Assembly (NCBI RefSeq): GCF_012726235.1
Contig: NZ_JAASAH010000001.1
Location: 558,001-622,000, forward strand
Reading direction: 5' to 3'
Length of the DNA stretch: 64,000 bases
Source: Streptomyces sp. HNM0574
GTDB lineage: Bacteria > Actinomycetota > Actinomycetes > Streptomycetales > Streptomycetaceae
Below, one piece after another: positions 34,240-43,015 of this stretch. Under the pieces are notes generated by a model that was given only the letters and a program-made list of their open reading frames with translations, was not told the origin of the DNA and did not search any database. Every line of letters begins with the position of its first letter. Positions within the stretch are counted from its first letter, which is position 1. A program made the translations under genes and the position numbers.

Positions 34240-37200
34240 TTGCACCGCGCACAACGGCTCACGGCACCCGGCGCGCCCCGGCTCATGGCCGCCTACCTGG
34301 CGCTGTCCGCCGCCGTCACCTGCCTGTACATGACGCTCCCCGCACTGCGCGCCCCGCTGTGGGCGCTGCTCGGACTGGGCGGCGCCGCCGCCGTCGTGAC
34401 CGGCGTCCGGCTGCACCGGCCCGCGCACCGCTGGCCCTGGTGGGCGCTGGCCGGGGGACTGCTCACCTTCGCCGCGGGCGACACGTACTACAACGTGCTG
34501 GAGACGTACTTCGCCGCGTCGAACCCGTTCCCCTCCCTCTCGGACGCGCTGTACCTCTCGACGTATCTCCTGTTCGCCGCCGGCCTGTTCGGGCTCTCCC
34601 GCTACCGGTGGGTCGGCCGGGACCTGCCCGGGCTGCTCGACGCGCTGATCTTCACGGGGGCGCTCGCGCTGCCCGTGTGGGTGCTCCTCGTCCAGCCGCT
34701 CACCCAGGTCGCGGGGCTCAGCTGGGAGCAGCGCGCGGTCAGCATCGCCTACCCGCTCGGCGACGTCCTCGTCCTGGCGCTGCTGGTCCGCCTCGTCACC
34801 CCCGGCACCGCCGCCACCGGACGCATCCCGGCCGTACGCCTGCTCGCCGTCGGCACCCTGACCCTGCTCGGCTTCGACATCGCCTACGGGATGCTCCAGC
34901 TCACCGGGGACTGGCAGGCGGGCACGCTGCTCGACTCCGGCTGGGTGGTGTTCTACGTCGCCTGGGGCCTGGCCGCGCTGCACCCGTCGATGACCCGGCT
35001 CACGGCCCGCGCGCCCCGCCAGGCGCCGCTGCTCGCGCCGGCCCGGCGGCTGCCGCTGCTCGCGCTCGCCACCCTGATCGCGCCCGGCATCCTGCTCGTC
35101 GAGGCGGCGCGCGGCAGCCCGCGGGACGCGGCGGTGATCGCGGTGTTCTCGGGGGCGCTGTTCCTGCTGGTCATCCTGCGGCTCACCGGCATGGTCATGG
35201 CCCACCGCCAGGCCGTGGCCCGGGAGCTGGCGCTGCGCACGGCCGCCACCTCGCTGGTGGCCGCGGCACGCCCGGAGCAGATCACCCGCTGCTGCGAGAC
35301 GGCGGTCGACACGCTGTTCGGCCGCCGCGTCCCGCACCGCACCGTCCTGGTCCCGGCGGAGCGCGCCGAGGCCCTCCACACCGCGACCGCCCCGCCGGAC
35401 GAGCCCCCGTCCTCCCCCGGCGCCTCGGAGACCGGTGCCTCGGAGACCGCCGCGCACGGCACCGCGCCGCCGCCCCGTACCCGGCTGCTGCCCCGCACCG
35501 CGCTCGACCCGGAGCTGACCGGCCCGCTCGACGGGCTGCCCACCGTGCTGGTGTGCCCGATGGTGCGCCCCGACCGGCCCGACCGGCCCGCCGGGCTGCT
35601 GCTCGTCGCCGGGCCCGAGCGGCACCTCGCCGAGACGCGGCACTCGCTGGAGATCCTCGCCTCGCACGCGGGCCTGGCCGCCGAACGCATCGCCCTCCGG
35701 CAGGAGATCATCCGGCAGGAGAGCGAGGCGTACTTCCGGACGCTGGTCCGCAACGCCTCGGACGTGATCCTGATCGTGGACGACGACGACACCGTCCGGT
35801 ACGTGACACCGTCGGCGCGGGCCGTGTTCGGCGAGGCCGCCGTCGCCGGGGAGCCGCTGCCCGGGCTGGTCGACGCCCGGGACCGGGAACGGGTCGGGCA
35901 GACCCTGGCGTCGATGCGCGGCGGCGAACGCCCGGACGCCCAGGACCACTGGTGGGTGCCGCGGGAGGGCGGGGCCATCGAGGTCGCGGTGCGGTGCAGC
36001 GACCTGCGGCACGACCCCACCGTGCGCGGCGTCGTCGTCACCCTGCGGGACGTGACCGAACAGCGGCGCCTGGAACAGGAACTGACCCAGCGCGCCTTCC
36101 ACGACCCGCTGACCGGACTGCCCAACCGCACGCTGCTGATGGAGCGCATCGAACGCGCCCTGCTGCGCGGCCGCCGCGAGGGCACCACGGCCTGCGTGCT
36201 CTTCCTCGACCTGGACGACTTCAAGCTGGTCAACGACACCATGGGGCACTGGGTCGGGGACCAGCTGCTCACCGCCGTCGGCGAGCGGCTGTCCGGCGCG
36301 CTGCGCGCCACGGACACCGCGGCCCGGCTGGGCGGCGACGAGTTCGCCGTCCTGATGGAGGGCGCCCGGGAGCCCGCCGACGCGGAACTCCTCGCCGCCG
36401 AGCTGGTGCACGCGCTGGGCCGCCCGTTCCGGCTGCCCGGCGGCTCGGTCGACGTCTCGGCCAGCGTCGGCGTCGCGACGGTGCGGGACAGCACGGGCGT
36501 CGAGGAGCTGCTCAGCCACGCCGATCTGGCGCTGTACGCGGCCAAGTCGGCGGGCAAGCGCCAGTGGTGCCGCTTCCGGCCGCGGCTGCGGGTGCGGATG
36601 CTGGAGCGGCACGACCTCCAGGCGGGCCTGAGCCGGGCCCTCACCGAGGACGAACTGACGCTGCGCTACCAGCCGGTGGTCGACATGGCGGACGGCGACG
36701 AGGTGGTGGGCTTCGAGGCACTGGCGCGCTGGCGGCACCCCCGGCGCGGCCTGGTGCCGCCCCAGCAGTTCATCGGCCTCGCCGAGGAGACCGGCCAGAT
36801 CACGCCGCTCGGCATCTGGGTGCTGCGGCACGCGGCGGCCGACGGCGCCGAACTCCAGCGGTCCGGACCGGCCGGCCCCGACGGCGGCCCGTCCCCGCCC
36901 CGCGTCCCGTACGTCAGCGTGAACGTCTCGGCGCCGCAGTTCCGGGACGCGGGGTTCCTGGACGAGGTGCGCGGGGTCCTCGCGCACGCGGGGCTCGCGC
37001 CCGGGTCGCTGCAACTGGAGCTGACCGAGTCGGTGCTGATGCGCAGCGACACCGATCTGCTGACCGTGATGCGGGAGCTGAAGAGCCTCGGGGTGCGGAT
37101 CGCCGTGGACGACTTCGGCACGGGCTTCTCCTCGCTCCGCTACCTGCGCGAACTCCCGGTCGACGTGGTGAAGATCGACAAGGGGTTCATCGACGACGTG

Positions 37201-38745
37201 CACAGCGGCGACCACCAGGCGGCCCTGGTCGAGGGCATCGTGAACCTCGCCGACCGGCTGGGCCTCCAGGTCATCGCCGAGGGCGTCGAGAGCGTCGAAC
37301 AGCGGGACCTGCTGCGGGACATGGGCTGCCGCTTCGGCCAGGGCTACCTCTTCGCCCGCCCGATGACCGCCGACCAGGGCACCCGCCTCCTGCGCGGCGC
37401 CGACGGCCACCACCCCACCCGCGCGCGCCCCGCCCCCGCCCCACGCGCCGCCCCGCCCCCCGGCCACCCCGCCCCGTCCCCGCAGGCGCCGCCCGTCACC
37501 CCGCCCGCCGGGCCGTCCTGGGCCGGGGCGCGGGCCGCCGACCTGGAGCGGCTGCGGCGGACCAGCCCGATGACGGACGCGGTGCTGGACGAGGTCGACG
37601 GCCGGCACATCCGCAGCGGCGACCACTGGCTGGTCGACTTCGCCTCCTGCAACTACCTGGGCTTCGACCACGACCCGGAGATCATGGACGCCATCCCGCC
37701 CGCCGTGCGCCGCTGGGGCACCCACCCCAGCTGGTCCAGGCTGCTGGGCAGCCCGCGCCTGTACCCGGACATCGAGGAGCGGCTGGCGGCGCTGCTGCGC
37801 GCCCCGGACACCCTGCTGCTGCCGACGGCCACCCTCATCCACACCTCCGTCATCCCTGTACTCGCGGGCGCGGGCGACGTGTTCGTCGAGGCCACGGCGC
37901 ACCGCACGGTGTACGACGGCTGCGTGGTGGCCCGCGGCAGGGGCGCCACCCTGCACCGGTTCCACGCCGAGGCGCCCGGCGACCTCGGCGCGATGCTCGC
38001 CGAGCTGCCGCCCGGCGCCCCGCGCCTGGTCTGCGTGGACGGCGTGAACAGCATGAGCGGCAACGTCACCGACCTCCCCGCGCTGGCCCGCGTGTGCCGC
38101 GCCGCTGGCGCGACGCTGTACGTCGACGACACGCACGGCTTCGGCGTGATCGGGGAGCGCGGCCCCGACGAGCCCTGCCCGTACGGCAGTTACGGCAACG
38201 GGATCGTCCGGCACACCGGCGAGAGCTACGACCAGATCGTGCTCGTCGGCGGGTTCTCCAAGGCGTACTCCTCGCTGCTCGCCTTCCTCGCGCTGCCCAC
38301 GGGGCTGAAGAACCGGCTGAAGACGGCGGCCGCGCCGTACCTGTACTCGGGACCGTCCCCGACGGCCTCGCTGGCCACCGCGCTGGCCGGGCTGGAGGTC
38401 AACGAGCGGCGCGGCGACGCCGTCCGCGCCGAGCTGCACCGCAAGACGGCCCGCGTCCTGGACCACACCCGGCAGCTGGGGCTGCGCACCCTGAACCGGG
38501 ACGGACTGCCCATCGTGGAGATCCCGTTGGGCCGGGCCGAGGACCTGGACGCGGTCGCCGCCTTCCTGTGGGACCGCGGCATCTACGTCACGCTCGCCGC
38601 CTACCCGCTGGTGCCGCGCGACCGGGTCGGCTTCCGCGTCCAGCTCACCGCGCTCAACACCGACGCGGACATCGACCGCCTCAACACCGCCGTCACCGCC
38701 CTGTGCGACCGCTTCCCGATGCCCCGGGGGAGCCGAGGCGCATGA
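34240..38745 (+). CDS. Membrane PAS-GGDEF-EAL protein fused to an alpha-oxoamine-synthase-like PLP enzyme
   Basis: About 1501 residues in one uninterrupted frame. The first ~330 residues hold eight to ten membrane helices. A GAF-like region, a PAS domain (about 500-615), GGDEF (698-702, diguanylate cyclase) and EAL (826-828, with NVSAPQF, ELTES, DDFGTGFSS, AEGVES: phosphodiesterase) follow. A Pro/Ala-rich linker (about 1055-1090) leads into a fold-type I PLP domain. That domain has FASCNYLGF, VDDTHGFGVIGERG and the Schiff-base lysine K1341 in GGFSKAYSS, like BioF, KBL, SPT and CqsA enzymes. I prefer TTG 34240, 9 nt after AGGAGG; GTG 34213 and ATG 34141 are in frame. The stop overlaps the next gene (ATGA). 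Confidence 0.82.
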   Translation: MHRAQRLTAPGAPRLMAAYLALSAAVTCLYMTLPALRAPLWALLGLGGAAAVVTGVRLHRPAHRWPWWALAGGLLTFAAGDTYYNVLETYFAASNPFPSLSDALYLSTYLLFAAGLFGLSRYRWVGRDLPGLLDALIFTGALALPVWVLLVQPLTQVAGLSWEQRAVSIAYPLGDVLVLALLVRLVTPGTAATGRIPAVRLLAVGTLTLLGFDIAYGMLQLTGDWQAGTLLDSGWVVFYVAWGLAALHPSMTRLTARAPRQAPLLAPARRLPLLALATLIAPGILLVEAARGSPRDAAVIAVFSGALFLLVILRLTGMVMAHRQAVARELALRTAATSLVAAARPEQITRCCETAVDTLFGRRVPHRTVLVPAERAEALHTATAPPDEPPSSPGASETGASETAAHGTAPPPRTRLLPRTALDPELTGPLDGLPTVLVCPMVRPDRPDRPAGLLLVAGPERHLAETRHSLEILASHAGLAAERIALRQEIIRQESEAYFRTLVRNASDVILIVDDDDTVRYVTPSARAVFGEAAVAGEPLPGLVDARDRERVGQTLASMRGGERPDAQDHWWVPREGGAIEVAVRCSDLRHDPTVRGVVVTLRDVTEQRRLEQELTQRAFHDPLTGLPNRTLLMERIERALLRGRREGTTACVLFLDLDDFKLVNDTMGHWVGDQLLTAVGERLSGALRATDTAARLGGDEFAVLMEGAREPADAELLAAELVHALGRPFRLPGGSVDVSASVGVATVRDSTGVEELLSHADLALYAAKSAGKRQWCRFRPRLRVRMLERHDLQAGLSRALTEDELTLRYQPVVDMADGDEVVGFEALARWRHPRRGLVPPQQFIGLAEETGQITPLGIWVLRHAAADGAELQRSGPAGPDGGPSPPRVPYVSVNVSAPQFRDAGFLDEVRGVLAHAGLAPGSLQLELTESVLMRSDTDLLTVMRELKSLGVRIAVDDFGTGFSSLRYLRELPVDVVKIDKGFIDDVHSGDHQAALVEGIVNLADRLGLQVIAEGVESVEQRDLLRDMGCRFGQGYLFARPMTADQGTRLLRGADGHHPTRARPAPAPRAAPPPGHPAPSPQAPPVTPPAGPSWAGARAADLERLRRTSPMTDAVLDEVDGRHIRSGDHWLVDFASCNYLGFDHDPEIMDAIPPAVRRWGTHPSWSRLLGSPRLYPDIEERLAALLRAPDTLLLPTATLIHTSVIPVLAGAGDVFVEATAHRTVYDGCVVARGRGATLHRFHAEAPGDLGAMLAELPPGAPRLVCVDGVNSMSGNVTDLPALARVCRAAGATLYVDDTHGFGVIGERGPDEPCPYGSYGNGIVRHTGESYDQIVLVGGFSKAYSSLLAFLALPTGLKNRLKTAAAPYLYSGPSPTASLATALAGLEVNERRGDAVRAELHRKTARVLDHTRQLGLRTLNRDGLPIVEIPLGRAEDLDAVAAFLWDRGIYVTLAAYPLVPRDRVGFRVQLTALNTDADIDRLNTAVTALCDRFPMPRGSRGA

Positions 38746-39524
38746 CGCACCGCGAGGACCGGAGGGCGGGACGCGCGGACGGCCGCGTGACGCGCAACGA
38801 CGACGTGGACTGGGACGGCTGGCCCGTCGAGGAGTACCTGGCCGAGAACTACCGCGAGGTGCACCCCTGCGACGCCGCGGTGATCGCCCACCACTCCGCC
38901 GTCTGCCGCCGGATCGGGCCGGGACGCGTGGGCCGCGCCGTCGAGTTCGGCGCCGGACCCAACCTGTACCCGCTGGTGCTCGCCTCGGCCGCGGCCCGGC
39001 GGGTGGACGCCGTCGAGGCGGGCGCGGCCAACGTCGCCTATCTGCGGCGGCAGCTCGCGCACGGGCCCGAGGACAGCTGGCGGCCCTTCCACGCCCTGTG
39101 CCGGGAGCTGAACCCGGCGGTGCCGCCCTCGCTGGAGGAAGCCCTGGCCCGGGTACGGGTGGTGCACGCGGACGTACGGCGGGTGCCGCCCGGAACGTAC
39201 GGGCTGGCCTCGATGAACTTCGTCGCGGAGGGCGTCACCGAGGACTTCGGCGAGTTCGCCGCCCTGTGCCGGGGCTTCGTCCGCTCCGTCGTCCCCGGCG
39301 GCCGGCTGGTCGCCGCGTTCATGGAGAACATGCCCACCTACCGGGTGGGCCGCGCCACCGTCTGGCCCGGCTGCCCCGTGCGACCGGCGCTGCTCGTCGA
39401 GGTGTTCGGCCCGCACACGCGGCATCTCGCCGTCACCCGGATCGCCGCCGACCCCACACTGCCCGACTACGGGCACACCGGCATGGTGTGCCTCAGCGCG
39501 GTCCGGGCCGGCGGCCCGGGGTGA
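38742..39524 (+). CDS. NNMT/PNMT/TEMT-type SAM-dependent methyltransferase
   Basis: 260 residues. The block DWDGWPVEEYLAENYREVHPCDAAVI opens the domain, GRAVEFGAGPNLYPLVLA is the SAM motif, and SMNFVAEGVTEDFGEF follows. These are family marks of the nicotinamide/phenylethanolamine N-methyltransferase group, widely found in Streptomyces. The ATG at 38742 overlaps the fusion-gene stop, so the two are coupled; it may methylate an amine released by the oxoamine-synthase domain (inference). Its 3' end overlaps the 3' end of the converging GH15 gene by 32 bases. Confidence 0.82.
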   Translation: MTHREDRRAGRADGRVTRNDDVDWDGWPVEEYLAENYREVHPCDAAVIAHHSAVCRRIGPGRVGRAVEFGAGPNLYPLVLASAAARRVDAVEAGAANVAYLRRQLAHGPEDSWRPFHALCRELNPAVPPSLEEALARVRVVHADVRRVPPGTYGLASMNFVAEGVTEDFGEFAALCRGFVRSVVPGGRLVAAFMENMPTYRVGRATVWPGCPVRPALLVEVFGPHTRHLAVTRIAADPTLPDYGHTGMVCLSAVRAGGPG

Positions 39525-41331
39525 CCGGCGCCGGGCCCGCCTCCGCGCTGCGCAGCGCGAACGCCGTCTCCACCAGGGCGATGTGGCTCGCCGCGCGGGG
39601 CGCGTTCCCCAGGTGCCGCCGCCGCTCCGGGTCCCACTGCCCGGCCAGCAGCCCGACGTCGTTCCGGACGCCGAGGACCCGCTCGAACCGCTCCCGCGCC
39701 TCCTCGGGCGAGCCGGTCGCCGCCGCCGCGTCCGCCGACCACAGCGAGCACGGGACGAACACGCCCGCCCCGGGCGCCCCGTCCGACCCGTCGCCCGTGT
39801 ACCGGCGGGTGAAGCCGTCGTGGTCCAGGGCGTGCAGGGCGCGGACGGTGCCGCGGACGCGGGGGTCGCCGGCGGGCAGGAAGCCGAGCGCGGGGAGCAG
39901 CAGGGCGGAGGCGTCCACGTCCCGCGAGCCGTAGCTCCGCACGAAGGTGCCCTGCTGCGGGTCCCAGCCCTCCCGGCACACCTGGCGGTGCACGGCGTCC
40001 CGCAGCGCCCGCCACTGTGCCGACGAGCCGTTCCGGCCGAGGAGTTCGCCCAGCCGCAGCGCGCGGTCGGCGGCGACCCAGACCATCACCTTGGAGTGCG
40101 TGTACTGCCGCTCGGGGCCGCGCGTGCCCCACGGGCCCCGGTCCGCCTCCCGCCAGTGGGTGCGCAGCCGGTCCATCAGCGCGTTGGTCAGGGTCCACAG
40201 GTGGGCCGGGAGGGGAATCCCGGCGCGCAGCGACAGGTAGAGGGTGTCGAGGATCTCGCCGTAGACCTCCAGACCGCAGCGGCCCTCGGCGGGGCTGCCG
40301 AAGCGGACCGGGCGGGAGTCCTCGTAGCCGGGCAGCCAGGGCGCCTCGGTCTCCCGCATCCGCCGCTCCCCGCTGACGCCGTACACCGACTGGAGCCGCG
40401 CGGGGTCGCCCGCGATGGCCCGGAGCAGCCAGTCCAGCCAGGCGGTGGCCTCCTCGCGGTAGCCGCTGCGGAGCAGGCAGGACAGCGTCTGGGCGGAGTC
40501 CCGCAGCCAGCAGTGCCGGTGGTCCCGGTTGCGGCCGCCGCCGGGGTCCTCGGGCAGCGAGGTGGTGGGCGCGGCGACGATGCCGCCGGTCGGCGCGTAG
40601 GTGAGCGCCTTCAGCGTCACCAGGGAGCGCACGACCGCGTCCCGCCAGGGGCCCTCGTAGCGGCAACGGGCCGACCAGTGCCGCCAGAAGCCGTCGGTCT
40701 CCTTCAGCGCCGTCGCGGCGGGCACGGCCAGCGGCGCGGGCGGGGTGCCGAGGTGCGAGGGCGACCAGGCGGCCCGGAGCGCGACCCGCCGCCCGGCCGG
40801 GACGGTGAAGCTGAGCACGCACTGTTCCCCGCCCGGGAACGCGTGCGGGAATTCCGCCGGGACGGCGCTCTCCGGGAATTCCGCGCGGAGCCAGATTGCG
40901 TCGGGCCCGGCGACGGCGACGGCGCAGTCGTCCACTCTCCGTATCCAGGGAACGATCCGTCCCTGGTGGAATCTGGGCGCCAGTTCGCTGCGCAGCGACA
41001 CCGTCCCGGAAAGGCCCTCGACGATCCGTACGAGGCAGGGGAAACGGGTGCGCGGCGGCATGAAGTCGGTGACGCGGACGGTGCCTTCGGGGGTTTCCCA
41101 GACGGTGTCGAGGACCAGGGTGTCGCCCCGGTAGGAGCGGTGGTGGCACCGTCCGGCGCCGGCGGGGGCGATTCTCCAGAAGCCGTTGCGTGCGGTGCCG
41201 AGCAGCGCGGCGAAACAGGCGGGGGAATCGAAGCGCGGCAGACACAGCCAGTCGACGGATCCGTCCTTGCCGACGAGAGCCGCGGTTTCCATGTCGCCGA
41301 TGAGTGCGTAGTCCTCGATTTTGGCGTTCAT
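39493..41331 (-). CDS. Glycoside hydrolase family 15 protein (glucoamylase/trehalase-like)
   Basis: 612 residues. The N-terminal beta-sandwich begins with IEDYALIGDMETAALVGKDGSVDWLCLPRFDSPACF, a hallmark of GH15. The (alpha/alpha)6 catalytic domain has RDHRHCWLRDS and the paired acids in GYEDSRPVRFGS and QWDPERRRHLGN regions. No signal peptide is present, so it is cytoplasmic; actinobacterial members include trehalases and glucoamylases. The ATG at 41331 has only weak ribosome-site purines. It converges on the glycan/c-di-GMP operon with overlapping 3' ends and is otherwise unlinked to it. Trehalase versus alpha-glucan hydrolase cannot be decided. Confidence 0.88.
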   Translation of the reverse strand: MNAKIEDYALIGDMETAALVGKDGSVDWLCLPRFDSPACFAALLGTARNGFWRIAPAGAGRCHHRSYRGDTLVLDTVWETPEGTVRVTDFMPPRTRFPCLVRIVEGLSGTVSLRSELAPRFHQGRIVPWIRRVDDCAVAVAGPDAIWLRAEFPESAVPAEFPHAFPGGEQCVLSFTVPAGRRVALRAAWSPSHLGTPPAPLAVPAATALKETDGFWRHWSARCRYEGPWRDAVVRSLVTLKALTYAPTGGIVAAPTTSLPEDPGGGRNRDHRHCWLRDSAQTLSCLLRSGYREEATAWLDWLLRAIAGDPARLQSVYGVSGERRMRETEAPWLPGYEDSRPVRFGSPAEGRCGLEVYGEILDTLYLSLRAGIPLPAHLWTLTNALMDRLRTHWREADRGPWGTRGPERQYTHSKVMVWVAADRALRLGELLGRNGSSAQWRALRDAVHRQVCREGWDPQQGTFVRSYGSRDVDASALLLPALGFLPAGDPRVRGTVRALHALDHDGFTRRYTGDGSDGAPGAGVFVPCSLWSADAAAATGSPEEARERFERVLGVRNDVGLLAGQWDPERRRHLGNAPRAASHIALVETAFALRSAEAGPAPVTPGRRPGPR

Positions 41332-41421
41332 GATCGAAGAAACGCTGTGGTGCGCAATGCCGCTGATTCCATGGTAAAGCGCCCCGGCGGGCCGGGCACG
41401 GGGAAAGGGAGGCCCGGAATT

Positions 41422-41439
41422 CCCGGCCGCGCGGCCGGG
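41422..41439 (-). terminator. Palindromic terminator after the IclR gene
   Basis: CCCGGCCGC-GCGGCCGGG is a perfect 18-base palindrome flanked by AATT and TT, 17 bases past the iclR-type stop. Confidence 0.6.
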
Positions 41440-41455
41440 GTTGGGGCCGGGCCCG

Positions 41456-42250
41456 TCAGGGGGTGAGGCGGGCGCGGATGGTGGCGGCGGCGTCGACGGC
41501 GGCCTCGCCGAGCGCGGCGAAGCGGCTCTCGGGGACGCGGTCGCGCGGGCCCCAGACGCTCACCACGGCGACGGGCTGCCCGGTGCCGTCGAGCACGGGC
41601 GCGGCCACCCCGTAGAGCTGGGGCTCCAGTTCGCCGCGGCTGACGCTGTAGCCGCGCGCGCGGACCTCGGCCAGTTCGGCGTGCAGGGCGCCGCGGTCGG
41701 TGCGGGTGGTCGCGGTGTACTCGTCCAGCGGGCCGGACAGCAGCGCCTCGACCTGCTCCGGGGTCTGCCAGGCCAGCAGGGCCTTCCCGGCCGAGGTGGC
41801 GTGGATGGGGACCTGGCGGCCCAGCCAGCGCGCGGTGAGCACGGCGGGCGGGACGACCTCGTCGACGTAGGTGAGCCCGAGCCGCTGCGCGACGGCGAGG
41901 TTGGCGGTCTCGCCGGTGTCGTGGCACAGGCCCTGGAGCACGTCGTGCGCGCGGCGTACGAGGGTCTCGGTGCCCGCCGTCGAGGCCATGCGGCTGATCG
42001 CGGAGCCGATGGTGTAGCGGTTCGCGACGGGGTCGCGGGTGACGAGTCCGTGGTGTTCGAGGGTGGCCAGGAGCCGCCAGGCGGTGGCCCGGTTCAGGCC
42101 GCAGGAGGTGGCGAGTTCGGCGACGGGGCGGCCGTCGGGCGCGCTCTCGGACACGGCGTTGAGCAGGGCGATCGCCCGCTCCAGCGCCTGCACCCTGCCG
42201 CCTCCCGTGGTGCCGGCGCGTGTGTCGTCCGGCACCTGTGCCGCGTCCAT
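41456..42250 (-). CDS. IclR-family transcriptional regulator
   Basis: 264 residues. The N-terminal winged helix (VQALERAIALLNAVSES ... LNRATAWRLLATLEHHGLV, about residues 20-75) is typical. The effector domain has the family blocks LTYVDEV, IHATSAGKALLAW and GYSVSRGEL. The ATG at 42250 is divergent from a thioesterase gene with a 188-base gap. That gap contains a 15-base palindrome (42378-42392) just downstream of a good promoter, so it likely represses the acyl-CoA operon until its substrate or a metabolite is bound. Confidence 0.92.
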   Translation of the reverse strand: MDAAQVPDDTRAGTTGGGRVQALERAIALLNAVSESAPDGRPVAELATSCGLNRATAWRLLATLEHHGLVTRDPVANRYTIGSAISRMASTAGTETLVRRAHDVLQGLCHDTGETANLAVAQRLGLTYVDEVVPPAVLTARWLGRQVPIHATSAGKALLAWQTPEQVEALLSGPLDEYTATTRTDRGALHAELAEVRARGYSVSRGELEPQLYGVAAPVLDGTGQPVAVVSVWGPRDRVPESRFAALGEAAVDAAATIRARLTP

Positions 42251-42323
42251 CCGTGCTGCCTCCTGCCGTGCTCGTGCGCTGCCCGCAGCGTAGTCGGCCC
42301 GCGCCGGGCCGCCGACCGCGCCC

Positions 42324-42353
42324 TTGACGCGTCACGAGCCACCCTCGTACGGT
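42324..42353 (+). promoter_or_regulatory. Promoter of the acyl-CoA operon
   Basis: TTGACG (42324-42329) and TACGGT (42348-42353) are 18 bases apart, facing the thioesterase gene and about 85 bases upstream of its start. Confidence 0.55.
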
Positions 42354-42377
42354 CACGGCTCGCATGGTGAACGGCCG

Positions 42378-42392
42378 TCGCACATTATGCGA
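42378..42392. promoter_or_regulatory. Candidate IclR operator
   Basis: TCGCA-CATTA-TGCGA is a perfect 5-bp-arm palindrome in the size class of IclR operators. It lies just downstream of the predicted transcription start, where binding would block the polymerase. Confidence 0.55.
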
Positions 42393-42438
42393 TGGGCCGG
42401 ATGCCGGGAACCGCACGCACCCGAACCAGGTGGGGCAC

Positions 42439-43005
42439 ATGGCTGAGCACAGGACACGGGTGGTCACCCCGTACGAGGGGACCGGCCACCGGACGTGGGA
42501 CGAGACGGCGCCGGTACCGGCGCCGCTGGAACTGCACAGCACTCCGGTACGCCCGGAGTGGACGGACTACAACGGGCACCTGAGCGAGTCCTGCTACCTG
42601 CGCGTCTTCGGCGACAACTCCGACGCCTTCTTCCGCTACCTCGGCATCGGCGAGGAGTACCGGGCCGCCGGCGGTTCGCTCTACACCGCCGAGACCCACC
42701 TGATCAACCGCCGCGAGGCCGCCGAGGGCGAACCCCTGCGGCTGACCCTCCAGTTGCTCGACGTCGACGCCAAACGCGTCCACCTCTTCCACACCATGCG
42801 GCACGCCGCCGACGGCACCCTGCTCGCCACCGCAGAACAGCTCCTGCTGCACGTCGACACCGCGGCGGGCCGGGCGGCACCGCTGCCCGGCCCCCTCCGG
42901 GCCCGCCTGGAGACCGTCCTGGCCGCGCACGCCGTGCTGCCCCCGCCCGAGGAGGCGGGCCGCCGCATGGGCATCCCCCGCAACCCCGCACCCCGGAACC
43001 GCTGA
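42439..43005 (+). CDS. Hot-dog-fold acyl-CoA thioesterase (betainyl-CoA thioesterase-like)
   Basis: 188 residues. The 4HBT motif is clear as WTDYNGHLSESCYLRVFGDNSDAFFRYLGI, where the Asp and His/Asn form the active site. The family includes thioesterases of carnitine/betaine metabolism that release betaine from betainyl-CoA. The ATG at 42439 follows AGGTGGGG; an upstream in-frame start at 42364 would cover the operator and is rejected. It is the first gene of a tight four-gene operon with an acyl-CoA dehydrogenase, an ADP-forming CoA ligase and a crotonase. Confidence 0.78.
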   Translation: MAEHRTRVVTPYEGTGHRTWDETAPVPAPLELHSTPVRPEWTDYNGHLSESCYLRVFGDNSDAFFRYLGIGEEYRAAGGSLYTAETHLINRREAAEGEPLRLTLQLLDVDAKRVHLFHTMRHAADGTLLATAEQLLLHVDTAAGRAAPLPGPLRARLETVLAAHAVLPPPEEAGRRMGIPRNPAPRNR

Positions 43006-43015
43006 GGAGACCCGC

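Noticed and set aside
33676..38466. A 1596-codon leftward frame antisense to the beta-helix and GGDEF-EAL genes
   Set aside because: Its composition (Gly/Gln/Val/Arg repeats) is typical of a shadow frame; the rightward genes have clear domains.
42364..42438. Upstream start for the thioesterase gene
   Set aside because: It would place the IclR-type palindrome inside the coding region and lacks a ribosome site.
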